Below, piece after piece: positions 45,047-58,102 of a DNA stretch of 64,000 bases. The stretch is from assembly GCA_015501595.1 (NCBI GenBank), contig JADNRX010000061.1:1-64000 (forward strand). Reading direction: 5' to 3'. The stretch is from Hymenopellis radicata (taxonomy: Eukaryota > Basidiomycota > Agaricomycetes > Agaricales > Physalacriaceae). A program made the translations under genes and the position numbers. Every line of letters starts with the position of its first letter. Positions within the stretch are counted from its first letter, which is position 1. Below the pieces are notes generated by a model. That model had not been told where the DNA came from. It ran no database searches and saw only the letters and a program-made list of their open reading frames with translations.

Positions 45047-48000
45047 CTAGATCGTTTCCACTCCCGCAACGGCCCCAATAAGTGTCGCATCAACCGCCTT
45101 CGCCATCCTCTCATCCAACCACTCGTCCAATTCCTTGAACAGCGCCATCGTCGCCGCCTCTCCCCCGCCACGCGAGTAGACAACGTCATCCTCACTTTCC
45201 GCCTGGCGGAGGTACGCCTCATACACCTTCTTTTTCCCCGGCCACATCGCACCCTCCTGCAGCCCAATGAAATGGATGACGATGCCTTCCGCATTGTCCT
45301 AATGACGCGTCAGCAACGCATCACCAAACGACAACGGAACACAACAAACCTCCATTTTAACAACCATCTTCACCTCCCACTCGTCCTGCCCATAGAAGCT
45401 CGCTTCCTTGACGTGGTGTCTCGCCCGCTCAGGCGGTGGGTTTCCATCAAGGTCCCACGATAGGACATGCGCATCGAATGCAATCACTAAGAGCATACAA
45501 AGTCAGCGCGAAACTAGCCCCGAGAGAACAACTCACCAGTCCATATCAACCCCGGATGCCTGATACGAACCGTCAGGCTTCTCTCTCCTTTGATAACATC
45601 CCTAACATCCTCTACAGCCTGCACCGTAAACTTGTCATGCCAGTACGACACCGTCTCCGCGTTCGCGCCCGCGCTCAGCGGGATTTTATACGGAGTGAGG
45701 AACTATCAACGCAAGTCAGAAACACGCCGAGGTAAAAGAAAGAGAACCGTACAGCACTGAAAGGATATAGAGGATCCCAATCACCATTGTAGTCATTCAT
45801 CTCCACCTCGAAATATTCCAGGGAGGCACCCTCCAGAGCAGCTTCTCCGTGGAGTGTCGGTATGGCCGAAGCTACGTCGGCAACGAGAGCGGGGAATCCA
45901 GGCGCAGCATCCGAAGCTGCCATATGTAGGTGGTGTTCACCGGTCGTAATCTAGACAAACAGGTCAGCTCCATCGCCAGTCACGGAATGTACTAACATTC
46001 TCGGTCCTCAACACGAAAACCCTCCGCATGTGCATCTCGTCATAGACTTGGTTCTTGGCATAGACTGCCATCGTAGCCAGACACGCCATCGAGCAACGGA
46101 CAATCCCACCCTTCAACCCGCGCCGTCCAGATTCAATATCCACCTTCCCTTGAGGGTGACCGTCCGCGTGTAAGAATCGCACAGTGAACGGCGCCAATAG
46201 AGGGAGCATCAGTGTGCCGATGACAGTAACAATGGTTGCGATGAGATGATCAGCGGGTGCTTCGGCGCTCATACGTCCCGTCTATGGAGCGACGGTCAAA
46301 CCCCACTCGAAAAGATGAAAGGAAACACGAACCAGAGGTACAAACACTTCCAGAGTGGGCAACAACACAAGCATTCCGGTTATTAGAGGAACAAATCCAC
46401 CGACAGCATATCCAATCAAGCTGACACCAGAATCCTTGCTAACCAGATCGTTTACCACCAATCCAACCAATACAGGCAGCCCCGTCAACCACATCAACGA
46501 CGCACTTCCAATTCCCGCGAGCTGGACCACAAACGCTAAAATCAAGTTGAGGAAAATCACTCCTTCGAAGACCGCCCTTTCCGACGGGAGAGACTGGATT
46601 GAAAACAGTATGGGCGCGGATAATGCCCCGACGATGGCCCCGGGTCCGAACAACATTACACTTCCAACCTCGTTTTTGAACCAACTCATCCCGCGGCCGA
46701 TAGCGACCATTCCCAGAGCGACCGCATTTGCGCCGAGAAGCGCACCCACGAAAGATAGCATGCCGAGAGTCATACCCTTGCCGACATCGTTCCACCCTGC
46801 TCGCCTCAAGAAGATAGCGAGCAGAAGGGTTGCGCCGTACATGATCTTCGCTGTGGAGGCCGAGTAGACGACGAACGGTCCAACGACATGGCTCCAGTAA
46901 ACCGTAGACGGCTTTGTGTACCCTTCCACCAATGAAGGTAGAGGGGATTTGCTTGACGTGAGATGTCGCACCAAGGCAAGTGCGTTCTCGCCCATATGCT
47001 GCCCGACGCCGGCCTGGATGTTGGCAATCACGTCCGAGCGGGTGTGGTAGAAATACGAGTGACCGATAATGGCCATGTCAAGGCCGGTAACATTGAGGTA
47101 TTCCTGGAACTGGCGGAAATCGGTGCTAGATGAAAGGAAACATTAAGACTGAGATTTGAAGAGTCAACAATAACCATACTCGCTCATGATGATTCCGGAC
47201 CCAAATATATCGCTGGCGAATACAGTACCGAAAGGCCTGTAAACATGTCAGCTTGAATGGAGGGTGAAATGGACGACAGATACCTCGGGACATGAGAATA
47301 CGCTTCGATCATCTGCTCGCTTGTGGCTTGGAAGAGGATCTCTCGGCCAGTAGTACCTGCAGCTTCCAAGTTTACGACAGCTCGCACGGTTGGCGCAATT
47401 GGATGCTGGGTGGAGAAGAGATGTGATCCGTCTTGTAACGATTCCTCTGCGTGATTGAACACTATTAGAGGTCAGTACCGGAAGGGTATTAACAGGAGCA
47501 TGACCCACAGAATATAGCGCTGTACGTAGGCTCCCACTCGTCTTCGGCCAACAGCACATTGATGATGTCGAGCATGACACCGCAGCTAATCGCGTCGTCT
47601 GCTGCACCGGGTCCGGGAAGCTGGGAATCGAGGTGGGCATTCAACAGGACGGCATGCTCAGTCGAATTAGGGTTTCCTTTCGCTGATAGTCGCACAACAA
47701 AATTTGATAATCCGACATAGGACTTGTATAACCGGGTATTCATAATGTCGAATCTAAAAGCTATTAGCAGAGAAATAATAAAATAAATGCCAGCACACCG
47801 ATGACTTCCATTGCCCTCCTGTCGCCATACCTCACAGGTGACTTTCTCGTTAGATACACACCGTTCCCGTATATCCTCCAGCACGCCAGTCATCCATGAA
47901 TCGGCAGCGGCGTGCTCTCGGGTACCGACAGTGCGAAAACCCATGTCTTCAGAAAGAATGCGCGCGTATTCCAGAATACGGGCCTCGGATATCCCAGTGA

Positions 48001-48176
48001 CATTGGTCGGTAACGGTTCGGGTAATACTGCAACAAATTCGTTCGTTCATAAGGCAACATTCACCTCCACAACAGGGCTCACTGGTGTGGTGTCGCCATG
48101 CGATATACGGCCCAGCGAGTAGGACGGGGAGCAAGGCTAAGATGGACCGCCGCGGTCCCCACTTTGAGCTCGTCAT
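45047..48176 (-). CDS. M28 family vacuolar membrane peptidase (PFF1-like)
   Basis: The predicted protein has about 883 aa and eleven exons: 48176-48065, 48027-47799, 47753-47509, 47461-47284, 47236-47180, 47125-46333, 46281-45997, 45950-45753, 45702-45537, 45486-45350 and 45298-45047; all joins keep frame. One N-terminal membrane segment (LALLPVLLAGPYIAW) precedes the peptidase domain. Zinc-ligand motifs are in order: HLDSQ (about 154), AADD (about 166), NHAEES (about 200), NLEAAG, SDTDF and YHTRSD. Several transmembrane helices and a lumenal C-terminal domain follow, as in yeast PFF1 (YBR074W). The family localises to the vacuolar membrane; its substrates are little known. An upstream in-frame ATG at about 48,347 is possible. 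Confidence 0.92.
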
Positions 48177-48502
48177 CGTGGCCGTAGGAGCACCGCTGCG
48201 GTTTATAGGACGTTGCTGTCTAGGACGTCGAGGTCGGGAATAGGCGCGGTGACCGTATGTTTTCTGCGCGATGACGAGAGACGGTGGTGGTGGTACGAGG
48301 TAAAGCTGCACTAGGCCTTGCTGGAGCCTGCTCGGCGCCACGGACATGTGATCGGATCAGCCAGATTACGCGCGGAGTACGCGATGAAAATCAAAAAAGG
48401 TGCCTAATGGTGTAATGATTCATTTAAATGATGGAAGAAGAAATAGACAAGTACAATGTAGCTACAAGCATGTTAATATTAAGAGTATACGCTAAATTCC
48501 AG

Positions 48503-49302
48503 CTACATCACAACAGCGTTGCGGCGCAACGTCTTCAACCTCAAAGGCTCCAGCTTTGTTAGTGCTGGAAGAACACTGTTGCTCTCCCGCCGCGGATTCC
48601 CCATCCTAGCCGGAGAGGGCAAAGCATATCCAAGATCCTCCGGACGGAAATACACCGTGCCCCAAGACGAATTCGAGATCTGCGACATCGCATCTTCTTG
48701 CTCGACCGGTGGGTTCAAAGTTGGTCGCCCCTTCGCATTCGCCTCTACATCGAAACCGCTCTCAGCCGGCTCCTTCAGCTTCCTGATCTGTATGCGATGG
48801 TCCCGTATTACCATAGTGAAGACCGCAACCACGACGATTCCGACAGCGCCAAGCGCACTTGCGAGGATGATGGTCAAGTGGTTGTTGTTCATCTCGATAG
48901 CGGTCCCGGCGGGCGTTCGCATCAACGGGTCCCCAGAGCTACTTAATTGAATGAATGGATGTACGGAGCCACACAGAGCCGGCATCTCACCTGTTAGGTA
49001 TGCCGGCGCTAGTGGCGGCACTTGATGGTATCTCAGTAGTAACCGACACGGAATCTGACGCAGCGCTTCCCCTTGATTGATTGGGTCAGATTTTAGACTG
49101 AAGAAGATGTCAAATGCCTACAAGCTGAAGATCGTTTTCGGTAGCTCTGCGGGTACTTCGATGGTCCTCTTTAACACAGAAGCAGCAGCACTGACAACGT
49201 GCCTCAGTTTCACCCTACAACAGACCAACAATAGACGTACCCAACGAACAGGAAGCTGCCAATCCAGAAGCTAGATACCATCAATACAGAGAGGTTATGC
49301 AT
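48503..49302 (-). CDS. single-pass membrane protein with Ser/Thr-rich ectodomain
   Basis: The predicted protein has 216 aa and four exons: 49302-49241, 49190-49122, 49071-48991 and 48941-48503. The first exon encodes a signal-peptide-like hydrophobic stretch (VSSFWIGSFLFVG). A short Ser/Thr/Ala-rich ectodomain follows, then a strong membrane helix (LTIILASALGAVGIVVVAVFTMVI) and a cytosolic tail of about 100 residues with basic and Ser clusters. This resembles the layout of fungal surface sensors, though it lacks a WSC domain. Function is unknown. Confidence 0.6.
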
Positions 49303-52162
49303 CTTGAACCATGATTGTTAGTCACACAGGCTGCTTCAGTCGAATAAGCCTCACCCAGTGCGAACAGGAAGGAAGACAGCAAGACCAGCTTCCCCTTCCC
49401 CACTCCCCAAGCATATATACCCAGAAAATCCAACCACGAGAACGACTGCAAGATCCGGGGTGTCTAACTGCTGTCACCGTCAATGCATACGAATACACTT
49501 CCAGACCGGAGGAACTCACCCTGTGCGCGGAATACATTCAACGAAGGGGGACGCTACCCTTATCTACTCCTCTTGTAGCCGTGGCGCTAATTGATGAGCG
49601 CGGGAAGCCATCGTTGATGTGCAACAGTACACTACGGATGTCTTCTTAATGTACACAGACTCCCAAGCCCATGGTTGGGTAGAGGACGACTCGTGGATAG
49701 CGCTACGGTCAATCTATCAGCTACCTAATCAAAATCGAAGGGCAGAATGTCGACCTCCACCAATTGGAAAGCACAGAGTCATGGGCTAAAAGAGCTCAAT
49801 GCGGCGTTAGGACCTGAGGTGAGAGCATAGCTCGCTGTAGCCTTCCTCCGTGAGCTGCCGTAACCACCGACGGAAGGCGCATCGACGGGACTGTCAACTC
49901 GCGCATCAAACATCTGCGCAACGAAGCATCTCGGCGACAGTTAAAGAAAAGAGCGCAGCCTGAGGTGAACCGGTGTTTTGGTAGAGATGCCTATGTTAGC
50001 GAATAGAATATGTATACCAGATTCGAAGGCTTGAATATACGCCGAATAGACGGATAGCCGACTTGGCGCTGCCTCGTTGCCCAGATATCATTTTCAGCTG
50101 CTCATACCTACCAAGCGAGGCGGGAGGGATGAACGAAGTGGCATTACCCTTGCATATTCTTTTTTTTGGTACCAGAGTTCCCCTAGGTATATATGTGGGT
50201 CCAAATTGATTCAACTTTCCGAGGAGAAATAAATCAATAGGTCGAAAGTTACGTCCCAGTCGAGAATGGAGGATTCAACGTCACCCGAGAACGTAATATA
50301 TTCACCTATCGCCGAGGCAAAACGTATCTGCGTTCGGGAGACCAAAGTAGACCGTTAGCTATATGTATAATCGATAAAGACAAGGACGTGGACGTGTTCT
50401 AGTTCATACCTGGTACGATTTGTGGGATAGACCAGAGTCAGCTTGACTGAACTGAGTTTCCTACTATCCAGTAGCAAGACTGCAGTTCTCGGGAAGACTC
50501 CTGGAAGATGGGCGAATTTAACAGATTCCACTTACGACTGATGTTACTCCATTAATTACCAAGAACGAATGCTGGGATGGAGTACTAGGCAGCTACTAGG
50601 ATGGAGAAGGACCCGTCCCGACAGTTGAAGCTGGTCCAGCAACATGACGGCTATCTGCGCGGGCATCAGGCCGAGTGATAAGGACGAATGGAAACACACG
50701 CAAGCTTGAAGGAGGAGACGGGTGACTCTCAAAGGTACTAAGATGATGATGATGATGATGAAGTCATATTATAGTGCCTTCGGCCCCGAAGTGGGCCATA
50801 TGGCACTTCCTGCTGTACTGTCAAGTACCTACCTACTTCGCGTTAACGCGCGCGTGCTCGCGGTGTACGTACATTGTAAAGTAAGAGTGTATAAGTATGT
50901 TCTTACTAGAGGATGAGTGTAAGGTAATGAGTCGGGTTCGAGGGAAGGGGGTCGCAATCGGTGTTGTAGGTGCATGGTGTCCGTAGGTAGTAGCTTCTCG
51001 AGTGAAAGTTTGGGTGTCTTGTCGCTGGATGTTGCGCCTGCGACTTGGAGATCTTGCCCATCTCCTCGTCAGCGCTGCTCGGTCTCCGTCACGGTCCGCA
51101 GCCCGGACGGTTCGCGCGTAATTAATGTTCCTCGAAGAATTGTTTAGTATGTCATGTTGATGCAGTGGTAAGGTCACTTCCCTCCTCCAGAGGAGGCGGG
51201 AGGGACTCCGCTCTGCAGGGATGGCTTACTCGGACATGGACAGCGCACTACAAGATGAACCAGAAACCTGCGCGGAAGCAAACCTGTGAAACGCGTCACG
51301 GCACATGATGGTGTCACAGTGCGTGAATTGCACGAGGTCGTGGGAAACGGGATTCTGGGTAACCAATCGGTCCGAAAGGGGTGCACCATGTCACCATGGC
51401 TGATTTGTACGCGTTCACGCTCGGCAAGCCACCCGGAAACCGTCGCGTTGAAACTTGACACCATGTGGTGGCGTGGTTAATTCGGCAATGCTGACGCATC
51501 TGCGGTGGACTCAGCATCTAGCCTCTTGCCGACAGGAGCCGACGTCTCTTCAACGTTCAATATTCAATCTCCAGGCTGTTATTTCATAACGCATGCTCAT
51601 GGTTTCTACAGCCGTCGTGGTCAGACATCTGCAGTTAATTGACTTCTGGCTGCTGCTGTTTTTGAATACCTTTGTGAGCGAAGTATTGGGCCCTGTGAGT
51701 GAGCTGAATTTAACCAAGATGTCCTATCTTCCGTCGTAGAGCACACGTCCTCATAGAGCACTTCTGTGTGGACGTTACTACTGGTAAAGATGTTCGCTAA
51801 GCGCTTGACAAGGACGGATAATCCTGGCTAATCGCCCGCCGGGTGTTCAAATTTGTCTCCGTCGATGACGATCGGCTCAATCTGACCGGCACAAACCGAG
51901 ACATAGTCAAGTCTATTCAAGTCCTGATTTCATATCTGGTATCCTCGAGCAAGTCTCTGACAAAGGGGAAGCAGGATGGCGCAGGGATGTTGCACCAAAA
52001 GTACCGAATTACCCACATCGGTTAACACGGTTAGGATGCGTCATCGACATTATACCACCCCCTGGATTATTTAATGCCTTCATTTCGACTTCATGCTTTT
52101 ATTATTAGGTCCATCCCGCCACTCGCTATTCCCCTCATCTATCGCTATAGCCGCCTAATACC
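49303..52162. other. 2.9-kb gene-poor interval
   Basis: No gene is supported. It holds a (GAT)n microsatellite at about 50,742-50,760 and a possible short relic at 51,600-52,025 (FKFVSVDDDRLNLTGTNRDI). It should contain the promoters of the diverging genes on each side. Confidence 0.5.
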
Positions 52163-53651
52163 ATGAGCGATACGACGTCCAACCACACCGTCCCCATTGA
52201 CGCCCAGAACGAGAAAACACCCTGCGCGAACCAGGAACCCCTCTTCACCTCGCAATTCACAGATGTCTCAGTGGCAGGGGAACGCGTTCTCTTCATGAAA
52301 ATCCTCTTTGGAGGATGCTTCGCCATGGTGCTCGTTATGTTCAGCATCTTCTCGATATATTGGGGTGCATTGTGGAAAGTGCCGGATCATCAACTTGACG
52401 GTTGGATTGTCAATTTTGACGACGGACAGGTCGGTTCCGTGTTCACCCAAGGATTATTGGCATCCGCGGCATCGAGCACGATACGGTGGCAGCTCCGGAC
52501 GGATTTGCAGCCGAGCGAGGTCGGGCATCTAGTGCTAGAACAACATACGTGGTGCGCTGTCGTTGGTACGCTTCTCTGCTGTTCTCCTTTCCCAAGTAAT
52601 GCTCACGCTACGCAACTCTAGTCAATGCGAATGCTACCAACAACCTTAATAATGCGGGGTCAGACTACGACCCGACAACGGCTATCACATTCTATGGCGT
52701 CGAAGCTCGCAGTGAAAACGCGTACCGATCGCTGATACGGCCGGTTGCCCAGAGCACGCTCCAGACTATCTCACAGTCATTTGCCCTGCAGCGCGTCGCG
52801 AACATGTCCTCCGCCGCACTCACTTCACTCGCGTCCTCCTCCCCGCAGGCCGTCACCCAACCTGTCGCCCACACGATCGTCAACCTTGCACCCTTTGATA
52901 TCCCTGTCGCGTCCGCCATCACCTTCGTGGGCCTCATCTATCTCCTCATTTTATCATTCTTTATCGTCATGGTTGGGCTGTCGGCACGCGAGGTGTCAGG
53001 CCTGGAGAAGAAGCTCAGCACCGCCAGTCTCATCCGGGTTCGCCTCGCCAGCGTGTTTATTGCCTATTTCTTGATCAGTCTCTTCTACTCCCTGTTGAGT
53101 TTAGCCTTCCAAGTTGACTTTTCGCGAAAGTGAGTCGACCGCCATGCGGTTCGTTAACACCTTCTGATGGTATTTCTTGCAGGTTTGGTCATTCCGGCTT
53201 CCTCGTCTTCTGGATGATCAATTTCGTTGGCATGCTGAGTGTTGGTCTGGCACTCGAGGCCATGATCACTCTTCTTACTATCCGCTTCGTTCCGTTCTTC
53301 ATGATTCTGTGGATCATAGGTACGTTCTTCTCATGACCGTCGAAGCTCTGCTCACCGTGTTCCGCAGCCAATGTGTCTGTGTGCTTCATGCCCATTGACG
53401 TTCTCCCTCATATCTACCGATATGGCTACGCCATGCCATTTTACAACGTGTCTCTCGCCGTCCGGACTGTATTGTTCTCGACCAAGAACGAAGGTGAGTA
53501 TTTCCTTGTAAGCATTCATACACGAGCTCACCTGCCTGCAGTTGGTTTACACTTTGGTATTCTCATCGCATGGGCTGCCATATCAGCAATCACTCTCCCC
53601 ATCTTCCAGTGGTACAGGCGACGGATACTTGGAAAGGCGGATGAGGACTGA
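52163..53651 (+). CDS. SNG1-like DUF3533 membrane protein
   Basis: The predicted protein has 427 aa and five exons: 52163-52565, 52622-53129, 53183-53319, 53368-53493 and 53542-53651. A first helix (FGGCFAMVLVMFSIFSIYWGALW) precedes a lumenal or extracellular domain with asparagine-rich sites, then about five helices (TFVGLIYLLILSFFIVMVGL onward). A conserved FMPIDVLPHIYRYGYAMPFYN segment and a basic C terminus follow. Yeast SNG1 gives resistance to nitrosoguanidine and 6-azauracil and takes part in lipid flip-flop control. The next gene downstream on the same strand is an MFS exporter. Confidence 0.88.
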
Positions 53652-54097
53652 AGCCTTCACTGCAAGTCGGGTTTTGGTTGCTGTAGAAGGCAGGGGATGG
53701 GGAGGATTACAATATGCATCATGGTATTGCATTATATCACGACATCAATCGACACTATCACGATATCACTATTCAGACTTAGAACTACCCACTACGGCAG
53801 CATGTATGTAGACCTCGAGGTAGAGAGATCGCACAGTACCATAATCAAGGGTGATTGGAACGGATTCAACGGCATCACCGCACTCAACGATCGGCTCTCA
53901 AGTAGGTCCTGACTTTTGATCCCCACCTTGGCGGCTTGCCGACGCGTTATGTCGCGCCCATCCAGTTTTCTTACTTCCAAGTGCTCGCCACGTCTTGGCT
54001 TGGCCGCGGCTAAGCATCACATGTGCCGGCCGTATCTCGGCCGAAAATACTGCCTGTACCTATCTCGCCGCCCTTGCAGCCTTCTTCCATCCTCTAC

Positions 54098-55840
54098 ATG
54101 ACTGCAGACGACACGCCTATTAACGAGGAGACCCCTCTCCTCGAGGCGCAACCAGAACGGAAACGAACGCCCTTACCATGGTCGCAGCTGTACATTGTCT
54201 TGATTTTGCAGCTTCCAGAGCCTCTGACCTCGCAAGTAATCTTTCCGTTCGCGCCTCAGGTATGTTCATCCGCGTCTTTTGCGTGTCTCGCACTAGACCT
54301 CTGCGTACAGTTGATGCGGGACATTGGTGTCACTCATGGCGACGAACGACAAGTCGGATATTATGTTGGCTTCATGGTTGGTGTCCTGTATGAGATGATA
54401 TCTTTAGCAGACACTGATCACTCTTTAGCAATCACTCTTTTTCCTCACACAAGCCTTCACGGTGCTTCAATGGAGTCGTCTATCTGATCATATCGGTCGT
54501 AAACCCGTCATTCTTTCTGGATTGTGTGGATTAGCCATCTCTATGTACTCCTTTGGCCTTTCGCGGACGTTCCTGGGACTTGTTCTCAGTCGATCATTAA
54601 ATGGCGCTTTGAGTACGCATGCGATACTATCCCACCTGGCCTTTGGCTAACAACCTCCCTCAGACGGAAACATTGGCGTGATTAAGAGGTGACTTCAAAG
54701 CGGTCGGTGTTCTCAGACTCTAACGCATGACGTTTATGTAGCATGGTTGCTGAATTAACCGACGCGACTAACATCGCAGAAGTAAGTCACCTTGTTCACC
54801 TCTTATCTGATGCTAAAGGCGACATCCAAGGCGTACTCCTACATACCAATTGCGTCATGTTCTGGCGCCATCATAGGTCCGATAATCGGTGGTGCTCTAG
54901 CACGACCGGCAGAGCAGTTTCCCAGCCTCTTTGGCAACTCTCAATTCATGAAGGAGTATCCATACTTCTTGCCATGTGCGATTCCAGCCACTTTCACCGT
55001 CATCGCGTGGACAATCACTTTCCTTTTCCTCAAAGAGACCGTCAAACAGCCAAAGTCCTTACGCTCTCTCGTTACAGACCACACATGCGCTAAATCTCAA
55101 ACTACAATCGTTACCTCCGAACTGTCGGACGACGAGGACGGACAGAAGCCTCTGCCTCTTCGTTCGCTTTTTATCCACCAGGTCATCATCGCCGGTGGAA
55201 ATTACGCCATGCTTTCTCTTCTCGAGATCACTTTCCGTGCCATACAGCCCGTGTTCATGTCGACACCGATGGAGCTGGGAGGTCTCGGGTTATCCACGTC
55301 AGCCATAGGGAAGATCCTGTCCATGTACGGCGTCTTGAATGCCCTTTTCCAGTTCTTCGTTTTCGCGAGGCTCGACAGACTGTGGGGTACAAAAACGACC
55401 TTCACAGTTGGAATTGCGTCGGCTCTGCCCGCCTTCGCTTGTTATCCTATTATGACTGCGCTGATTAGGACTCAAGGGAGGTCGTCCTTGGTGTGGGGCG
55501 TCTTAGCCTTCCAAGTGGCATCTTCGATCGTGCTCAGTCTGTCATACGGTAAGCTATACACGCAATGCCCTCCTTCCATTTCACTGATCGTTCGTCAGGC
55601 GCTGTGTTCATCTACATCGCTGCTGCCTCGCCGAACCGTGCTTCCCTTGGAGCAACTAATGGCCTATGCCAAATGGTCGTGAGCATCTTCCGGACAATCG
55701 GCCCAGCAGCGGCCAACTCGCTCTATTCCGCATCGCTGAAACATCAGCTCTTGAACGGGTTTCTCGTCTACTACGTCTTGATGGCGTCGGTGTTTGTCGC
55801 CCTTGTTGTTGCATCCCTCCTTCCTACCCGTCTAAAGTAA
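54098..55840 (+). CDS. MFS transporter, DHA1-type (ZINC-INDUCED/TPO-like exporter)
   Basis: The predicted protein has 478 aa and seven exons: 54098-54259, 54311-54376, 54429-54612, 54664-54688, 54742-54781, 54831-55548 and 55599-55840. The MFS signature between helices 2 and 3 is WSRLSDHIGRKPVIL. About twelve helices are visible, with a hydrophilic loop of about 50 residues in the middle (LRSLVTDHTCAK...DDEDGQ). A dileucine-like NEETPLLEA near the N terminus is common in this subfamily and can direct vacuolar sorting (inference). Members export drugs, siderophores or metal chelators by proton antiport; the substrate here is unknown. Confidence 0.9.
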
Positions 55841-56138
55841 GCCGAAGAGGATAGCCACGGCACCCTTCCCTCGGGGACTTTCGGTCGCGCACGATCCCCC
55901 AGATTGCGACGCCCGTCGGGCTATACTATCGCCTAGACAGTAAAATACCGATGTAGCAGAAGTCAAATCGTAGACACATCGAAGACTCTCGCTTTCCGGT
56001 AACTTCAATCATCACCTCTTCATCATAGCTAGTATCATAGCTCATAGCATAGTTGCCAAAGTTTTTATGACAGGAGTTTCAGCGCTCAAGTTGCGGATCT
56101 TGGTTTCGTAAGCAAGTCATCCTCTTCCTTCGACCACC

Positions 56139-58023
56139 ATGAACAAAACCAATGACAAATTAAAGGGTACAGTTCAACGCCGTAAACGCTCTTGTGTCGC
56201 ATGCAGGCAAGTTAAAGCACGATGTGAAGTTCTCACCGTCCTGGACCTCAGTTGTCATCGCTGCAAAACTCTAAAGACGCCCTGCTCACTGGATCAAAGT
56301 AAGGCAACCCTCCAGAAAGTCAAGCTGCGAATTCATTCTTACTCAATTAGGTTACTTTGTAACACCGCGTTTGTTGGAGGTGGATGTTCCTCTTACATTA
56401 ACAATCACCCCCAATCAATCCGCTCGAGCATGGTCCTTTCTCCCGTGGCATTTCGACTGGTCGGCTCCCCTAGCCATATTCAGGCAGCTTTTGAACCCAC
56501 CAGAGGCATTCAGCATCGTTGAAGAGCTCTCGTACGGACCAGAAACACTTCAACAAATCCTTCATCCAAGTGAAATCGATGAACTGCTTCTAATGTCCGC
56601 ATCATTTGCCTTCTATTGGTGATATATCCTGACGGGGTTCGTATAGATTCTACACCAAATACGCGCCATGGCTCAATTTTGCGTTGCGATCTGGTACCTT
56701 TCTCGATTTGGCGTGTTGTACAATCACTTGTAGGCACCTGACACCAGCGCGGGCGCGAATTGTTTCCCCTCGACTTGTCCATCTCATTGGCAAATACATT
56801 TCGAACGTCGTTCTGAATCCCGGACACTACCAGTCGCTGGAAACTGTGCAAGGCCTCGCAATTTTGTCGATGTGGTCTCCGATATCTGAAGGTCGCGTTG
56901 GTGATGGTAGAGCACTCGCCAGTGTTGCGATTACCATTGGGATGAATCTCCGCTATCATAAGGCTTCTTCCCGAATTAAAGCGAGAGAGCCTTCCATTGT
57001 GCCCTCCCTCCGTCCGCCAGAGCCCTCTACACACGTTGATGATGATACGGAGCTGCTGGAACAAGCTCAATTGGTGAGTCGGCTCGTTGACGATTTCAAA
57101 ACGACTGTTCACAATGGCATCTAGTGGCTGGCTCTAATAAACATCGAATCCATGTAGGCAAAATGTTTTTTTTTTGAGAATACGTTCAAAAGTGCTTGGT
57201 AGGTTGTGCCTTGGTAGCGGCCGACCGCCTCTATCGCGGCGCTCTAACAACGACGTCAAGACTCTGACGCATATCACTGGTGCGGATGGCCGCCACCTTC
57301 CAATGCGGATCATGACCGAGATCCTCGCGTCCGCAGAGCTCGGACTGGCCATTGAGCTCGCTAACGTTTCCGACTTGGAGACCTGGTTCTCCGCCACTTC
57401 ATCATGTTTAGCTGCATTCGATGGAATTTCAAAAGTGATTACACCGTTCTCCGGTTAGCTTTCCTTCTGCTATTGAGTGGTTCGTACCGACCCTTTTTAC
57501 AGTCGCCAGCGAACAGGATAAGTTATGGTACCACCTCTTCTCTTGTACCCTCCTGTCCTGTCGTCTGCTGGTCATTGATCACGTAGTTCGAATTGCGCGC
57601 GCTGCATCTCCAGATCACGACAGTCCCGTGTGGTTCAAGGATATCAAGCCACGCGGACTAGATGTCATACGTATCTGGGGCTCTGACGCTAACCGATCCG
57701 CAGAGGCGTTGCTGACCAACCTCCTCCAATCCGACAGCTCTTCCCTTGTGGCAGGCCCCGATGTGATGTTCACATGGATCGCTTTTGCTGCCGGCGTTAT
57801 CGTCGAGTTCAACGTATACATGATGGACTATCTGGGAATCACTGTATCCGGTTGGGCTCAGCAGCTGCTCGAAAAAACGGTCAATTTGTTATCGGAAAAG
57901 GACTTTCCGGACCCCCATGCTGCAAGGCGGTGCGCTTGTGTGGTTGAGCACATGCTGCGAGCATGGATGGCACGCAAGGAAGACACTCGTTCGATTCGGG
58001 AAACCTCAGCCGTCATGACTTGA
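56139..58023 (+). CDS. Zn2Cys6 transcription factor
   Basis: The firm exons are 56139-56298, 56351-56594, 56647-57073, and the join between the exon ending at 57453 and the last exon 57503-58023 (49-nt intron). The Zn2Cys6 finger is C19-x2-C22-x6-C29-x9-C39-x2-C42-x6-C49 with basic residues before it. A fungal regulator middle region follows (WSFLPWHFDW..., LLLIFYTKYAPWLNFALRSG, LETVQGLAILSMWSP). The exon around 57,158-57,250 is unsure: a run of ten T and a TAG make a clean join impossible by hand, so a frameshift there cannot be excluded. It follows the exporter gene on the same strand and may regulate it (inference). Confidence 0.8.
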
Positions 58024-58102
58024 ACATTGAGTAGATTAGCATGCATTGTACAGAAATCCAATCTACACCTATGCAGAAAGGTACACGGAATCGCGGTTCA
58101 TG

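Noticed and set aside
49311..49649. 112-codon frame next to the surface-protein gene
   Set aside because: No splice partners, domain or codon pattern; likely chance.
51140..51215. A-box-like GCAGTGGTAAGGT followed by hairpin-like CCTCCTCCAGAGGAGG
   Set aside because: No B box or acceptor stem, so not a tRNA.
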